NCBI GenBank assembly: GCA_016281605.1
Contig: JAEEJA010000075.1
Span: forward strand, 1 to 64,000
Direction of reading: 5' to 3'
Length of the DNA stretch: 64,000 nt
DNA from: Lachnospiraceae bacterium
GTDB lineage: Bacteria > Bacillota > Clostridia > Lachnospirales > Lachnospiraceae
Positions 27,592-34,799 of the stretch are shown here, one piece after another. How positions within the stretch are numbered: the stretch's first letter is position 1; each line of letters starts with the position of its first letter. The notes under the pieces are model-generated. The model had not been told where the DNA came from, did not search any database, and worked only from the letters and a program-made list of their open reading frames with translations. Position numbers and translations under genes: made by a program.

Positions 27592-28407
27592 ATGAATATA
27601 GAGCGATTAAACGATAATCAGGTAAAATGTACACTTTCAAGAGAAGACTTAGCCGAAAGAGACTTAAGAATAACTGAATTAGCTTATGGTACAGAAAAAG
27701 CAAAAGGCTTATTTCGTGATATGGTACAAAAAGCAAGTTATGAACTCGGTTTTGATTCTCAGGATGTCCCTCTCATGATTGAAGCTATACCTACCTATCC
27801 TGATTCATTGGTATTGCTTATCAGCAAAGCGCCTGAGGCTTATGAAACCGATTCAAGGTTTGCTTCCTTTACTGAAGATTCGGAAGATTCGGAAGAATTC
27901 GATATAATTGATGAGGATGATTTTTATAATTCTTCTTATGACGAGGATGATTTTTCATCAGTTTCCTCTTATACTAATTTTGGTGATGATGATTATAAAA
28001 ACAACCTTTCAGATGATCCTCTTTCAATCGACCTTAATCAGAATTCTATATCTGCAGCCAAGCTTTTAGGTAATCAAAGCTCTTCACTTAATCCTGACCT
28101 ACCTTCAGTTCGAGATATTATAAGTGTATTTGAATTTGAAAAACTTGATGATATATCCAATCTCGCAGAAAACCTGGTTTATGTTTATACCGGAAAAAAC
28201 AGCTTATATAAGGATGTTGATTTTAAAAAATATTTTCTTGTAGTACATAAATCAGAGCACACTTTATCGGAATACAACAAAATATGCAACCTCATCTCGG
28301 AGTACGGAAAGCATATCAATGGAACTTATGCAACGGATGAGTATTACGAAGAACATTTTGAACCGCTGATTTCAGACCACGCACTGCAGGTTTTGGGTTC
28401 ACTTTAA
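27592..28407 (+). CDS. mecA: MecA-family adaptor protein for ClpC
   Basis: The 271-aa protein begins MNIERLNDNQVKCTLSREDLAERD, the MecA N-terminal domain that recruits substrates, and has FRDMVQKASYELGFD in the first half. A long acidic, low-complexity linker (about residues 95-160) separates it from a C-terminal ClpC-binding domain (about 175-270; FEFEKLDDISNLAENL, KYFLVVHKSEHTLSEYNKICNLISEYG). MecA hands proteins such as competence regulators to ClpCP. GGGGGAAT lies 8 nt before the ATG. Single-gene unit with its own promoter and terminator. Confidence 0.9.
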   Translation: MNIERLNDNQVKCTLSREDLAERDLRITELAYGTEKAKGLFRDMVQKASYELGFDSQDVPLMIEAIPTYPDSLVLLISKAPEAYETDSRFASFTEDSEDSEEFDIIDEDDFYNSSYDEDDFSSVSSYTNFGDDDYKNNLSDDPLSIDLNQNSISAAKLLGNQSSSLNPDLPSVRDIISVFEFEKLDDISNLAENLVYVYTGKNSLYKDVDFKKYFLVVHKSEHTLSEYNKICNLISEYGKHINGTYATDEYYEEHFEPLISDHALQVLGSL

Positions 28408-28423
28408 ATCGAATATGAAAAAG

Positions 28424-28456
28424 AAAAAGCTGAGTCGATTATGACTCAGCTTTTTT
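28424..28456. terminator. Bidirectional terminator between mecA and rqcP
   Basis: AAAAAGCTGAGTC (28424-28436) pairs with GACTCAGCTTTTT (28443-28455) around a 6-nt loop; A and T runs serve both convergent genes. Confidence 0.92.
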
Positions 28457-28694
28457 ATATTTCTTTATACATAAGCTTCGCATCTTCTTTCTTAACGGTT
28501 TCTGCCACAGAAAGAACCTCTACATTTAACTCCTTATCACCAAATGCAATGGTAATCTTATCTCCCGGCTTTACTGAAGCAGATGCTTTAGCAACCTTAC
28601 CGTTTATACTTATCCTTCCTGCATCTGCTGCTTCATTAGCAACAGTCCTTCTCTTTATAAGTCTTGAAACCTTTAGATATTTATCAAGTCTCAT
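28455..28694 (-). CDS. rqcP: S4-domain RNA-binding protein (RqcP/YabO-like)
   Basis: The 79-aa protein is almost entirely an S4 domain: [47 protein letters not shown]. Size and sequence match YabO/RqcP and Hsp15-like proteins, which bind stalled 50S-peptidyl-tRNA complexes during ribosome quality control. It lies downstream of the HU gene, as in Bacillus and Clostridia. An ATGGAGGATAACC leader supplies the ribosome site. RqcP function is by family. Confidence 0.88.
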   Translation of the reverse strand: MRLDKYLKVSRLIKRRTVANEAADAGRISINGKVAKASASVKPGDKITIAFGDKELNVEVLSVAETVKKEDAKLMYKEI

Positions 28695-28775
28695 GGTTAT
28701 CCTCCATTCAAAGTAAAAATCACAGCATTACAGTAAATATTACACTGTCATCTCTCATAATTAATATAAAAACTT

Positions 28776-28813
28776 AAAAAGACCACCGGTAAGAATAACC
28801 TTACCAATGGCCC
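28776..28813 (-). terminator. Terminator of the HU gene
   Basis: A 13-bp stem with three G-U pairs (28781-28793/28800-28812, loop 28794-28799) is followed on the minus strand by TTTTTAAG. It sits between HU and rqcP and would let HU be made in excess. Confidence 0.75.
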
Positions 28814-28843
28814 TAAAAACTAAGTCATAACTCTTCAGAAAAA

Positions 28844-29152
28844 TTATTTCTTCTTGCCCTTCTTAGCGCCCTTCTTAGATGCGTTAACAGCTTCCTTAAG
28901 AGCCTTACCAGCCTTAAACTTTGGAGCCTTAGAAGCAGGAATGATAATCTTTTCCTTTGTTGAAGGATTTCTTCCTTCTCTCTTCTTTCTCTCGATTACT
29001 TCGAATGTACCAAAGCCAACTAACTGTACCTTATTACCACTCTTAAGCTCTCCTTCAACTGTCTCGACGAAAGCCTTTAAAGCCTTCTCCGCATCCTTCT
29101 TTGGCATATCTGCCTTCTCTGCCATAGCAGCAACTAATTCTGATTTGTTCAT
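28844..29152 (-). CDS. hup: HU-family histone-like DNA-binding protein
   Basis: The protein starts MNKSELVAAMAEKADMPKKDAEKALKAFVE and has GFGTFEVIERKKREGRNPSTKEKI, the DNA-binding arm with the conserved Pro, as in HU/IHF. Unlike standard 90-aa HU, it carries a Lys-rich tail (SKKGAKKGKKK) that should increase nonspecific DNA binding. Strong promoter, AGGAGG site and a terminator before rqcP agree with high expression. Confidence 0.96.
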   Translation of the reverse strand: MNKSELVAAMAEKADMPKKDAEKALKAFVETVEGELKSGNKVQLVGFGTFEVIERKKREGRNPSTKEKIIIPASKAPKFKAGKALKEAVNASKKGAKKGKKK

Positions 29153-29204
29153 TAGTTCTTTTCCTCCTTAAATTAAGATTTCCGTAAGAATGTTACTCTT
29201 TATT

Positions 29205-29233
29205 TATACCCTTAAATACGCAATTTGTCAACA
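29205..29233 (-). promoter_or_regulatory. Strong promoter of the HU gene
   Basis: Perfect TTGACA (29228-29233), 17-bp spacer, TATAAA (29205-29210) on the minus strand. Confidence 0.85.
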
Positions 29234-29340
29234 TATTTTTATCAAAAATAACGTATTTTAGGGATTTTTTTGTATTTTTTTTATGATTTTAGCCCATTTA
29301 TACTATAAAAAAGCATAAAAAAATACATATTAATCAATTA

Positions 29341-29967
29341 TTATACCATATCAGGTTTTGATAGAATAATGGTAGATATAACCGAATCCATTTGATACCT
29401 TATATCAAATATACAATCAGTATATTCCGGCCACATTTCTTCAATCCTATCAAGTATAGGATATACAAAATCAATTGTTTCTTTTATATAACGCTTAATC
29501 TTCGCATCTGAAAAACCTCTTATCATGGAAGATATATTATTACATCTGTCAAATGCCTTTACAAGTGCAGCATACTTATTCTCTGCTAATTTTTCAAAAT
29601 ACTTCTTTTTAGATTTATACCTGCTAAGGGAAGTGTCCTTTCTGTAAGTAAGCAGTTCTACGCTTTCTCTTATGGTCTCATTAAAATCATCAGATGACAA
29701 AGTTATATCACAATCTTCACTTACATCATGAAGAAGAATGATAGATAATATATCGTCATCCTTGATTCCTAAGGCTATAGCATGCCTCGCCATGATAAGA
29801 GGGTGAATAACGTAAGGTGTACCCTCCTTTCTAAACTGGCCATCATGTGCATTAAAACTAAGCTCTAAAGCCTTTTTAGTGTATAAAAGATCATTATTTA
29901 GTGCAAATTGATTGATTATCTCATACAATTCTTCTTTTGATATACCTTTATCCAACTCAGAAAACAT
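29341..29967 (-). CDS. HD-domain phosphohydrolase (RelA/SpoT hydrolase-like)
   Basis: The ~208-aa protein contains ALELSFNAHDGQFRKEGTPYVIHPLIMARH and IILLHDVSEDCDI, the paired His and HD metal ligands of the (p)ppGpp-hydrolase-like HD family. There is no synthetase or TGS domain, so it is a stand-alone HD enzyme; a small alarmone hydrolase is possible but unproven. The start is at 29967, inside the ATGGAGATAAATATG cassette, 2 nt after the glf stop, so the pair is translationally coupled. Confidence 0.82.
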   Translation of the reverse strand: MFSELDKGISKEELYEIINQFALNNDLLYTKKALELSFNAHDGQFRKEGTPYVIHPLIMARHAIALGIKDDDILSIILLHDVSEDCDITLSSDDFNETIRESVELLTYRKDTSLSRYKSKKKYFEKLAENKYAALVKAFDRCNNISSMIRGFSDAKIKRYIKETIDFVYPILDRIEEMWPEYTDCIFDIRYQMDSVISTIILSKPDMV

Positions 29968-29969
29968 AT

Positions 29970-31082
29970 TTATCTCCATTCATAAGAAGCTTTAATCGCC
30001 TTACTTACCGTGACATCCATATCGTAATACTTATATTCTCCCAACCTACCTCCAAATGACACATTATCCTCACTATCAGCTAACTTCTTATATTTATCAT
30101 ATAATAAAGAATTCTTCTCATCGTTAACCGGATAATATGGTTCTTCTCCTACCTTTGTTTCTACGCTGTACTCTTTGCTTATAATGGTTTTATGTGGATT
30201 ACTTATGTGTTCATAAGTGTCCTCAAACCATTTATGCTCTATAATTCTTGTATAGGGCACATCCTCATCCGTATAATTTACGACTGCATTACCCTGATAA
30301 TTATCCGTATCCAAAATCTGTGTCTCAAATCTTATGGATCTGTACTCGAGCTCTCCAAAACAATAATCATAATACTTGTCTATGGGACCTGTATATATAA
30401 TATGTGAAGCTTTTTTAGATAGCTCATTCCTGTTTTCAAGAAAATCACAATCCGTTATTACTTCCACTCCGGAAAGCATCCTGTTAATCATATCGGTATA
30501 TCCACCCATAGGTATACCCTGAAAAACAGCATTGAAATAATTATTATCATAAGAAAATCTTACCGGGAGCCTCTTTATGATAAAAGCCGGAAGCTCTTTA
30601 CAAGGCCTGCCCCACTGCTTATGAGTATAGCCTTTAATAAGCTTTTCATATATTTCTTCTCCTACCAGACTTATGGCCTGCTCTTCAAGATTAGTAGGAT
30701 TTTTAATCCCTGCCTTCTTCTTCTCGGCTTCAATTCTTTCATATGCCTCTTTTGGAGTTATAACTCCCCATATCCGATTAAAGGTATACATATTGAACGG
30801 TAGCGAGTAAACTTCATCTTTGTAAACTGCTATAGGTGAATTGGTAAATCTGTTAAATGTAGCGAATCTGTTTACAAAACTCCAAACCTCTTCATCATTG
30901 GTATGAAATATATGTGCTCCATACTTATGAACATTTATACCGCATACTCTTTCGGTATAAATATTACCTGCTACAGTTTTTCTTTTTTCAACAACAAGAA
31001 CACTTTTTCCATAATCCTTTAGGCATCTTGCTATGGCAGAACCGTAAAGACCTGCGCCAATGATTAGAAAATCGTACTTCAT
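29970..31082 (-). CDS. glf: UDP-galactopyranose mutase
   Basis: The flavoprotein begins MKYDFLIIGAGLYGSAIA (FAD Rossmann motif) and has AGNIYTERVCGINVHKYGAHIFHTND, GYTHKQWGRPCKELP, and the late VSFGGRLGEYKYYDMD. It converts UDP-galactopyranose to UDP-galactofuranose for surface glycans. The open frame continues upstream to 31271, but that stretch is the 6S RNA and its terminator; the ATG at 31082 gives the normal ~370-aa length. No other galactofuran gene is adjacent; the next gene is the HD protein. Confidence 0.95.
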   Translation of the reverse strand: MKYDFLIIGAGLYGSAIARCLKDYGKSVLVVEKRKTVAGNIYTERVCGINVHKYGAHIFHTNDEEVWSFVNRFATFNRFTNSPIAVYKDEVYSLPFNMYTFNRIWGVITPKEAYERIEAEKKKAGIKNPTNLEEQAISLVGEEIYEKLIKGYTHKQWGRPCKELPAFIIKRLPVRFSYDNNYFNAVFQGIPMGGYTDMINRMLSGVEVITDCDFLENRNELSKKASHIIYTGPIDKYYDYCFGELEYRSIRFETQILDTDNYQGNAVVNYTDEDVPYTRIIEHKWFEDTYEHISNPHKTIISKEYSVETKVGEEPYYPVNDEKNSLLYDKYKKLADSEDNVSFGGRLGEYKYYDMDVTVSKAIKASYEWR

Positions 31083-31121
31083 CTTAGTTATTTCTCCATC
31101 ATTATATAATAATAGTTTTAG

Positions 31122-31160
31122 AAAAAAAAGAGCCACCCCATCACAGATAAAGCAGCCCTT
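31122..31160 (-). terminator. Terminator of the 6S-like RNA
   Basis: On the minus strand AGGGCTGC pairs (with G-U) with GTGGCTCT, followed by eight T residues (plus-strand A run near 31122-31129). glf begins about 40 nt later, so it may depend on readthrough. Confidence 0.65.
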
Positions 31161-31345
31161 TGTAAACCCAAGTTGCCGTTTCCTGATATTTTGAGTCCTA
31201 GCAAAAAGCCAGGTGGGTGTCCGCAAATGTGGTTTCTGCCTTCCACGTCGAAAGAGGCTTGACATAGTCACATCGATATAGGATTCCCCTCAAATAGGTG
31301 TAGGTTCAAAATTACAGGATTCTCGAACAACCCAGGAAATTTACT
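31122..31345 (-). ncRNA. ssrS: Probable 6S RNA
   Basis: About 224 nt between a strong promoter and a terminator, without a sensible start codon. The ends can close a long rod: TTTCCTG near 31336 with CAGGAAA near 31182, then GAG/CTC and TCCT/AGGA, leaving a large central bubble. The 3' half contains GCGGACACCCACCTG, which resembles the GACACxxxCACCTxG region of E. coli 6S RNA. 6S RNA binds RNA polymerase holoenzyme as a promoter mimic. Identification is by promoter, size, fold and resemblance; a covariance-model search was not possible. Confidence 0.65.
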
Positions 31346-31351
31346 ACGATT

Positions 31352-31380
31352 ATTATATCAAAAGTCACCTCCATATGCAA
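31352..31380 (-). promoter_or_regulatory. Promoter of the 6S-like RNA
   Basis: TTGCAT (31375-31380), 17-bp spacer, perfect TATAAT (31352-31357) on the minus strand; start expected near 31345. Confidence 0.8.
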
Positions 31381-31387
31381 GTAAATC

Positions 31388-31416
31388 TTGCCTTTTAAGT
31401 AAATTACTGTTATAGT
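31388..31416 (+). promoter_or_regulatory. Promoter of recO
   Basis: TTGCCT (31388-31393), 17-bp spacer, TATAGT (31411-31416), diverging from the 6S promoter only 8 bp away. Confidence 0.7.
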
Positions 31417-31476
31417 GAAAAAGGTCTATTGCAGGCCTAAGATATGGTGTACTTTAGATGGAGGTAATTATATATA

Positions 31477-32235
31477 ATGAGTTTTTCTGATGGAGACAGC
31501 AGAGTATGCTCTGCCAACGGTGTAGTTTTATTATCATCCTCTCACAAAGAATATGATAGTCGTATAGAGATACTAACCTCCGAATACGGTAGAATCACTT
31601 GTTTTGTAAAAGGCAGCAGACGCCCGCACAATCCACTTTCAGCCGCCACCATCCCATTTACATTTGCAAATTTTATCTTATATGAAAGTCCACGCTCATA
31701 TACTTTAAAGTCAGCTCATATCATAAAACATTTTTCTGAGCTTTCTGATTCCATGGATGATATGATTTACGCTTCGTACTTTGGCGAATTAGTAAGGTAC
31801 TACAGCAGAGAAAATATAACTGCCGAAAATGAAGTCAATCTCCTTTATCTTTCAATTCATGCATTAATTCAAAAGCTTATCCCAGCTGGACTTATACGAA
31901 TAATATTTGAGATGCGACTCCTTTATATACAAGGCGAGGGCATGAACCCTAATTCGTGTATTTCTTGCGGTAAAGAGGGACACTTCCCGTTTTATCTTCG
32001 AAAAGGAGGCATGCTTTGTAATTCATGCTTACAAAAGGTTCATGTTAACGAAAGGCCAATAACGCTTAGCGCTGATGCGCTTTACGCACTTCGTTACATT
32101 GCCTCTTCTCCTCTTAAAAACCTATTTGCATTCAATCTTAAGGATGAAGTGATTAAAGAATTAAGAGAATTCGTAGATGCCTACTTTGATATCTATGTTC
32201 ATAAGACCTTTAATTCGTTAGAACTCCTGATATAA
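31477..32235 (+). CDS. recO: DNA repair protein RecO
   Basis: The 252-aa protein has an N-terminal OB-like domain (GVVLLSSSHKEYDSRIEILTSEYGRITCFVKGSRR), a helical middle and a four-Cys zinc finger CISCGKEGHFPF...MLCNSCL. It helps RecR load RecA on SSB-coated single-stranded DNA. GGAGG lies 12 nt before the ATG, within an ATGGAGG that opens a short overlapping frame. It has its own promoter next to the 6S RNA. Length and motifs are normal. Confidence 0.93.
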   Translation: MSFSDGDSRVCSANGVVLLSSSHKEYDSRIEILTSEYGRITCFVKGSRRPHNPLSAATIPFTFANFILYESPRSYTLKSAHIIKHFSELSDSMDDMIYASYFGELVRYYSRENITAENEVNLLYLSIHALIQKLIPAGLIRIIFEMRLLYIQGEGMNPNSCISCGKEGHFPFYLRKGGMLCNSCLQKVHVNERPITLSADALYALRYIASSPLKNLFAFNLKDEVIKELREFVDAYFDIYVHKTFNSLELLI

Positions 32236-32351
32236 ACATCAAAAGATTTCTAAATATCGTAAATTCTTTAACAATTAAATGCCACATTTTACAACTAATA
32301 TATAATCATAATATGAATTTTAGTTTTTTTAGAAAAACACTTATCAAACAG

Positions 32352-32381
32352 TTGCAATTATATTAGAAATAATGTTATTAT
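32352..32381 (+). promoter_or_regulatory. Possible promoter of the GH25 gene
   Basis: TTGCAA (32352-32357), 18-bp spacer, TATTAT (32376-32381). Spacing and -10 are not ideal. The rest of 32236-32466 is AT-rich with no other feature. Confidence 0.35.
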
Positions 32382-32466
32382 ATTTCTTTAGGTTATTATT
32401 TTAAGAAAAAATTCAGGTGAGAAAACAATAATCGTTTTCTATTTATTATTATTCGGGGGAATAAAG

Positions 32467-34020
32467 ATGTTTTTTAAAAAATATATATCCACACATTTAA
32501 TTAAAAAATCATTGGTGAGTTTGTTGATTTTTTCGCTATGCTTAACCAACTCTACTTTAGTTTCGGCTGATACTACTACAAAAAGTCCTTATAACGGAAG
32601 TGTATACACACAGCAATCAAAGCACTACAATGATAAAATCTTCCATGGTATAGACGTATCATTTTATCAAAAAACCATTGACTGGAACAAGGCAAAAGCC
32701 GATGGTGTTGATTATGCATTTATAAGACTTGGTTACAGAGGTTCAGCTCAAGCCACCCTCAACATGGATACCATGTATGATACCAATATGAAGGGTGCTG
32801 CCGCTGCCGGAGTAAGAACAGGTATTTACTTCTTTACCCAGGCAATAACAGTAAATGAAGCTATCGAAGAGGCTAATTACTGTATCAACAACATGAAGGG
32901 CTATACGGTAAATATGCCGGTTGCTATAGATTTCGAATCTGTGGGTGGTGCAGGTCGTATGTACAGTGCAAAGCTTTCTACTGAGAAGTATACCGCTATT
33001 GTCTCCGCTTTCTGTGATACAATCGCAGCCGCAGGATATACCCCTGCTGTCTACTCAAGTTACAGTGAGTTTCATGATAAGCTTAACGGCGAAGAGCTTT
33101 CTTCAAAGTATAGAATATGGCTTGCTCACTACGCTTCTGCTACTACTTTTGAGTATAACTATCAGTTCTGGCAATATTCAAGTGTAGGTAAAATTGATGG
33201 TATTCCGGCTAATGTAGACTGTAACTTCTTCTATACCTCCACTAATCTGGATTCAGCCGTAGGTGCTGTTATTACTGCTCCTGTAAGTGGTTCTGCAGTA
33301 GGCGATATCAGTAATGCAAATATCAAGGTTAAGGGTTCCACAAGGTCTACAGGAGAGGCTCTCGAACCTGAATTAAAGGTTACTTTAAATGGTAATACTC
33401 TTGTTAAGAACTCAGACTATACCGCTGTATTTACAGATAATATTTACCCCGGTCTTGCTACAGTTACAGTTACCGGAATAAATAATTTTACAGGTGTAAA
33501 GACGCAGACCTTTATCATTAAGCCTAAGAATTTTAAGAAATTTAAAGCAGCCATCGATAATGAAACAGTTAATCTAAACTGGGGTAAGCTCTCCGGATCA
33601 ACAGGCTTTGAGCTGTACAGAAAAGATACATACAATGATAAATATAATCTCATTGCTGACATAATCGAACCCGAAACCTTTACATACTCTGATTTATCGG
33701 TATTATCGGGCAAATATGAAAAGTATTATCGTATAAGAGGTTATATTACCGTAAACGACACCAGATATTATACTAACTTTGTCAAGCTAACTGTTTGTGC
33801 CAAAACCGAGAAAAAGTGTTGGTCAACTATCAAAACCTATGTCACAAAGAAGCCTAAGGGCGGAAGGAAATTAGCCTTAGTTACTCCTTATAAACGCATG
33901 AAGTACTTAGGCGATACTCTTCTAAAGAATGGCAAATATGCACATCATGTAATATACAAAACGCCTAAAAAGAAGGTTGAAGGATATATAAAAACAGGCA
34001 GTAATATCTTATTTAAATAA
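32467..34020 (+). CDS. Secreted GH25 lysozyme with C-terminal beta-sandwich repeats
   Basis: A signal peptide (SLLIFSLCLTNSTLVSA) leads a GH25 muramidase domain, about residues 55-265: FHGIDVSFYQKTIDWNKAKADGVDYAFIRLGYRG, NMPVAIDFESVG with the catalytic Asp/Glu, YSSYSEF and a final FWQYSS...GNVDCNF-like end (VDCNFFY). It cuts the NAM-NAG backbone of peptidoglycan. The remaining ~240 residues hold Ig-like and fibronectin III-like strands. GGGGGAAT precedes the ATG by 7 nt. Probably a housekeeping autolysin and not phage-derived, as no holin or phage gene is near. Confidence 0.92.
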   Translation: MFFKKYISTHLIKKSLVSLLIFSLCLTNSTLVSADTTTKSPYNGSVYTQQSKHYNDKIFHGIDVSFYQKTIDWNKAKADGVDYAFIRLGYRGSAQATLNMDTMYDTNMKGAAAAGVRTGIYFFTQAITVNEAIEEANYCINNMKGYTVNMPVAIDFESVGGAGRMYSAKLSTEKYTAIVSAFCDTIAAAGYTPAVYSSYSEFHDKLNGEELSSKYRIWLAHYASATTFEYNYQFWQYSSVGKIDGIPANVDCNFFYTSTNLDSAVGAVITAPVSGSAVGDISNANIKVKGSTRSTGEALEPELKVTLNGNTLVKNSDYTAVFTDNIYPGLATVTVTGINNFTGVKTQTFIIKPKNFKKFKAAIDNETVNLNWGKLSGSTGFELYRKDTYNDKYNLIADIIEPETFTYSDLSVLSGKYEKYYRIRGYITVNDTRYYTNFVKLTVCAKTEKKCWSTIKTYVTKKPKGGRKLALVTPYKRMKYLGDTLLKNGKYAHHVIYKTPKKKVEGYIKTGSNILFK

Positions 34021-34023
34021 AAA

Positions 34024-34058
34024 ACCGGTTCCCCTTAAACGGGAGCCGGTCTTTTTTT
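34024..34058 (+). terminator. Terminator of the GH25 gene
   Basis: ACCGGTTCCC (34024-34033) pairs with GGGAGCCGGT (34041-34050), one G-U, followed by seven T residues. Confidence 0.92.
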
Positions 34059-34081
34059 ATCTATCAGTAAACTATCCCATG

Positions 34082-34765
34082 TTAATGATACTTCTTATAA
34101 CCCGGATGCTTTCCGGTAACACCGTAATTCTCTCTCATGCCTATAAGTCTGTCTATATTTTCTCTTGAAAGGTCCTTTGCACCTCCCAAAAGTCTTGCAT
34201 TAAGACTTATCTTAGCAAACAATTCGAGTGTTTCCATTCTGTAGTATGCAGTAATTACATCAGAACCTACAGTAAGCGCTCCATGATTCTGCAAAAGCAT
34301 AACATCATGATAAGGAAGATAAGGCTCTATAGCCTTTGGCACTTCATCAGTTGATGGTGTACCATAAGGTGTAACAGGTACAGAACCTATAGCGATAACA
34401 TCCTCAATCATTGAATAATCATCCAAAGGGATATTGGCTACAGCATAAGCAGTAGCTGTTGGTGGATGTGCATGAACAACTGCTCCTACATCATCCCTGT
34501 CATTATAACACTTAAGGTGCATCTTAGTTTCGGAAGAAGGTCTGTAACCTTCCATTCCCTCTAAAATATTGAAATCTTTATCAATAACAACAAGACTTTC
34601 AGGTTTGATAAAGCTTTTACTCATCCCGGTAGGGGTTACCATAAAGGTACCGTCGGGAAGCTTTGCAGATACATTGCCGTCATTGGCAGCTACCCAACCA
34701 AGCTGCCACATCTTATGACATACATCACAAATCTGCTCTCTTAGTTCCATATACGATAATTCCAT
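34082..34765 (-). CDS. Class II aldolase/adducin-family protein (fuculose- or ribulose-phosphate type)
   Basis: The ~227-aa protein has GWVAANDGNVSAKLPDGTFMVTPTGMSK, VVHAHPPTATAYA with two zinc His, and LLQNHGALTVGSD with the third. This is the zinc aldolase/epimerase fold of L-fuculose-1-phosphate aldolase and L-ribulose-5-phosphate 4-epimerase. The substrate is not clear. The start is at 34765 within ATGGAGATAAGTATG. It lies 34 nt after the PASTA pseudokinase gene on the same strand, an unexpected partner. Confidence 0.88.
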   Translation of the reverse strand: MELSYMELREQICDVCHKMWQLGWVAANDGNVSAKLPDGTFMVTPTGMSKSFIKPESLVVIDKDFNILEGMEGYRPSSETKMHLKCYNDRDDVGAVVHAHPPTATAYAVANIPLDDYSMIEDVIAIGSVPVTPYGTPSTDEVPKAIEPYLPYHDVMLLQNHGALTVGSDVITAYYRMETLELFAKISLNARLLGGAKDLSRENIDRLIGMRENYGVTGKHPGYKKYH

Positions 34766-34799
34766 ACTTATCTCCATTTCTTAGTAATTATTTTTATGT

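Noticed and set aside
31083-31271. 63-residue N-terminal extension of glf
   Set aside because: It lies over the 6S-like RNA and its terminator, and the FAD motif starts at the ATG at 31082 with normal protein length.
32467-34020. GH25 lysozyme as a prophage endolysin
   Set aside because: It has a signal peptide and beta-sandwich wall domains, its own promoter and terminator, and no phage neighbours.
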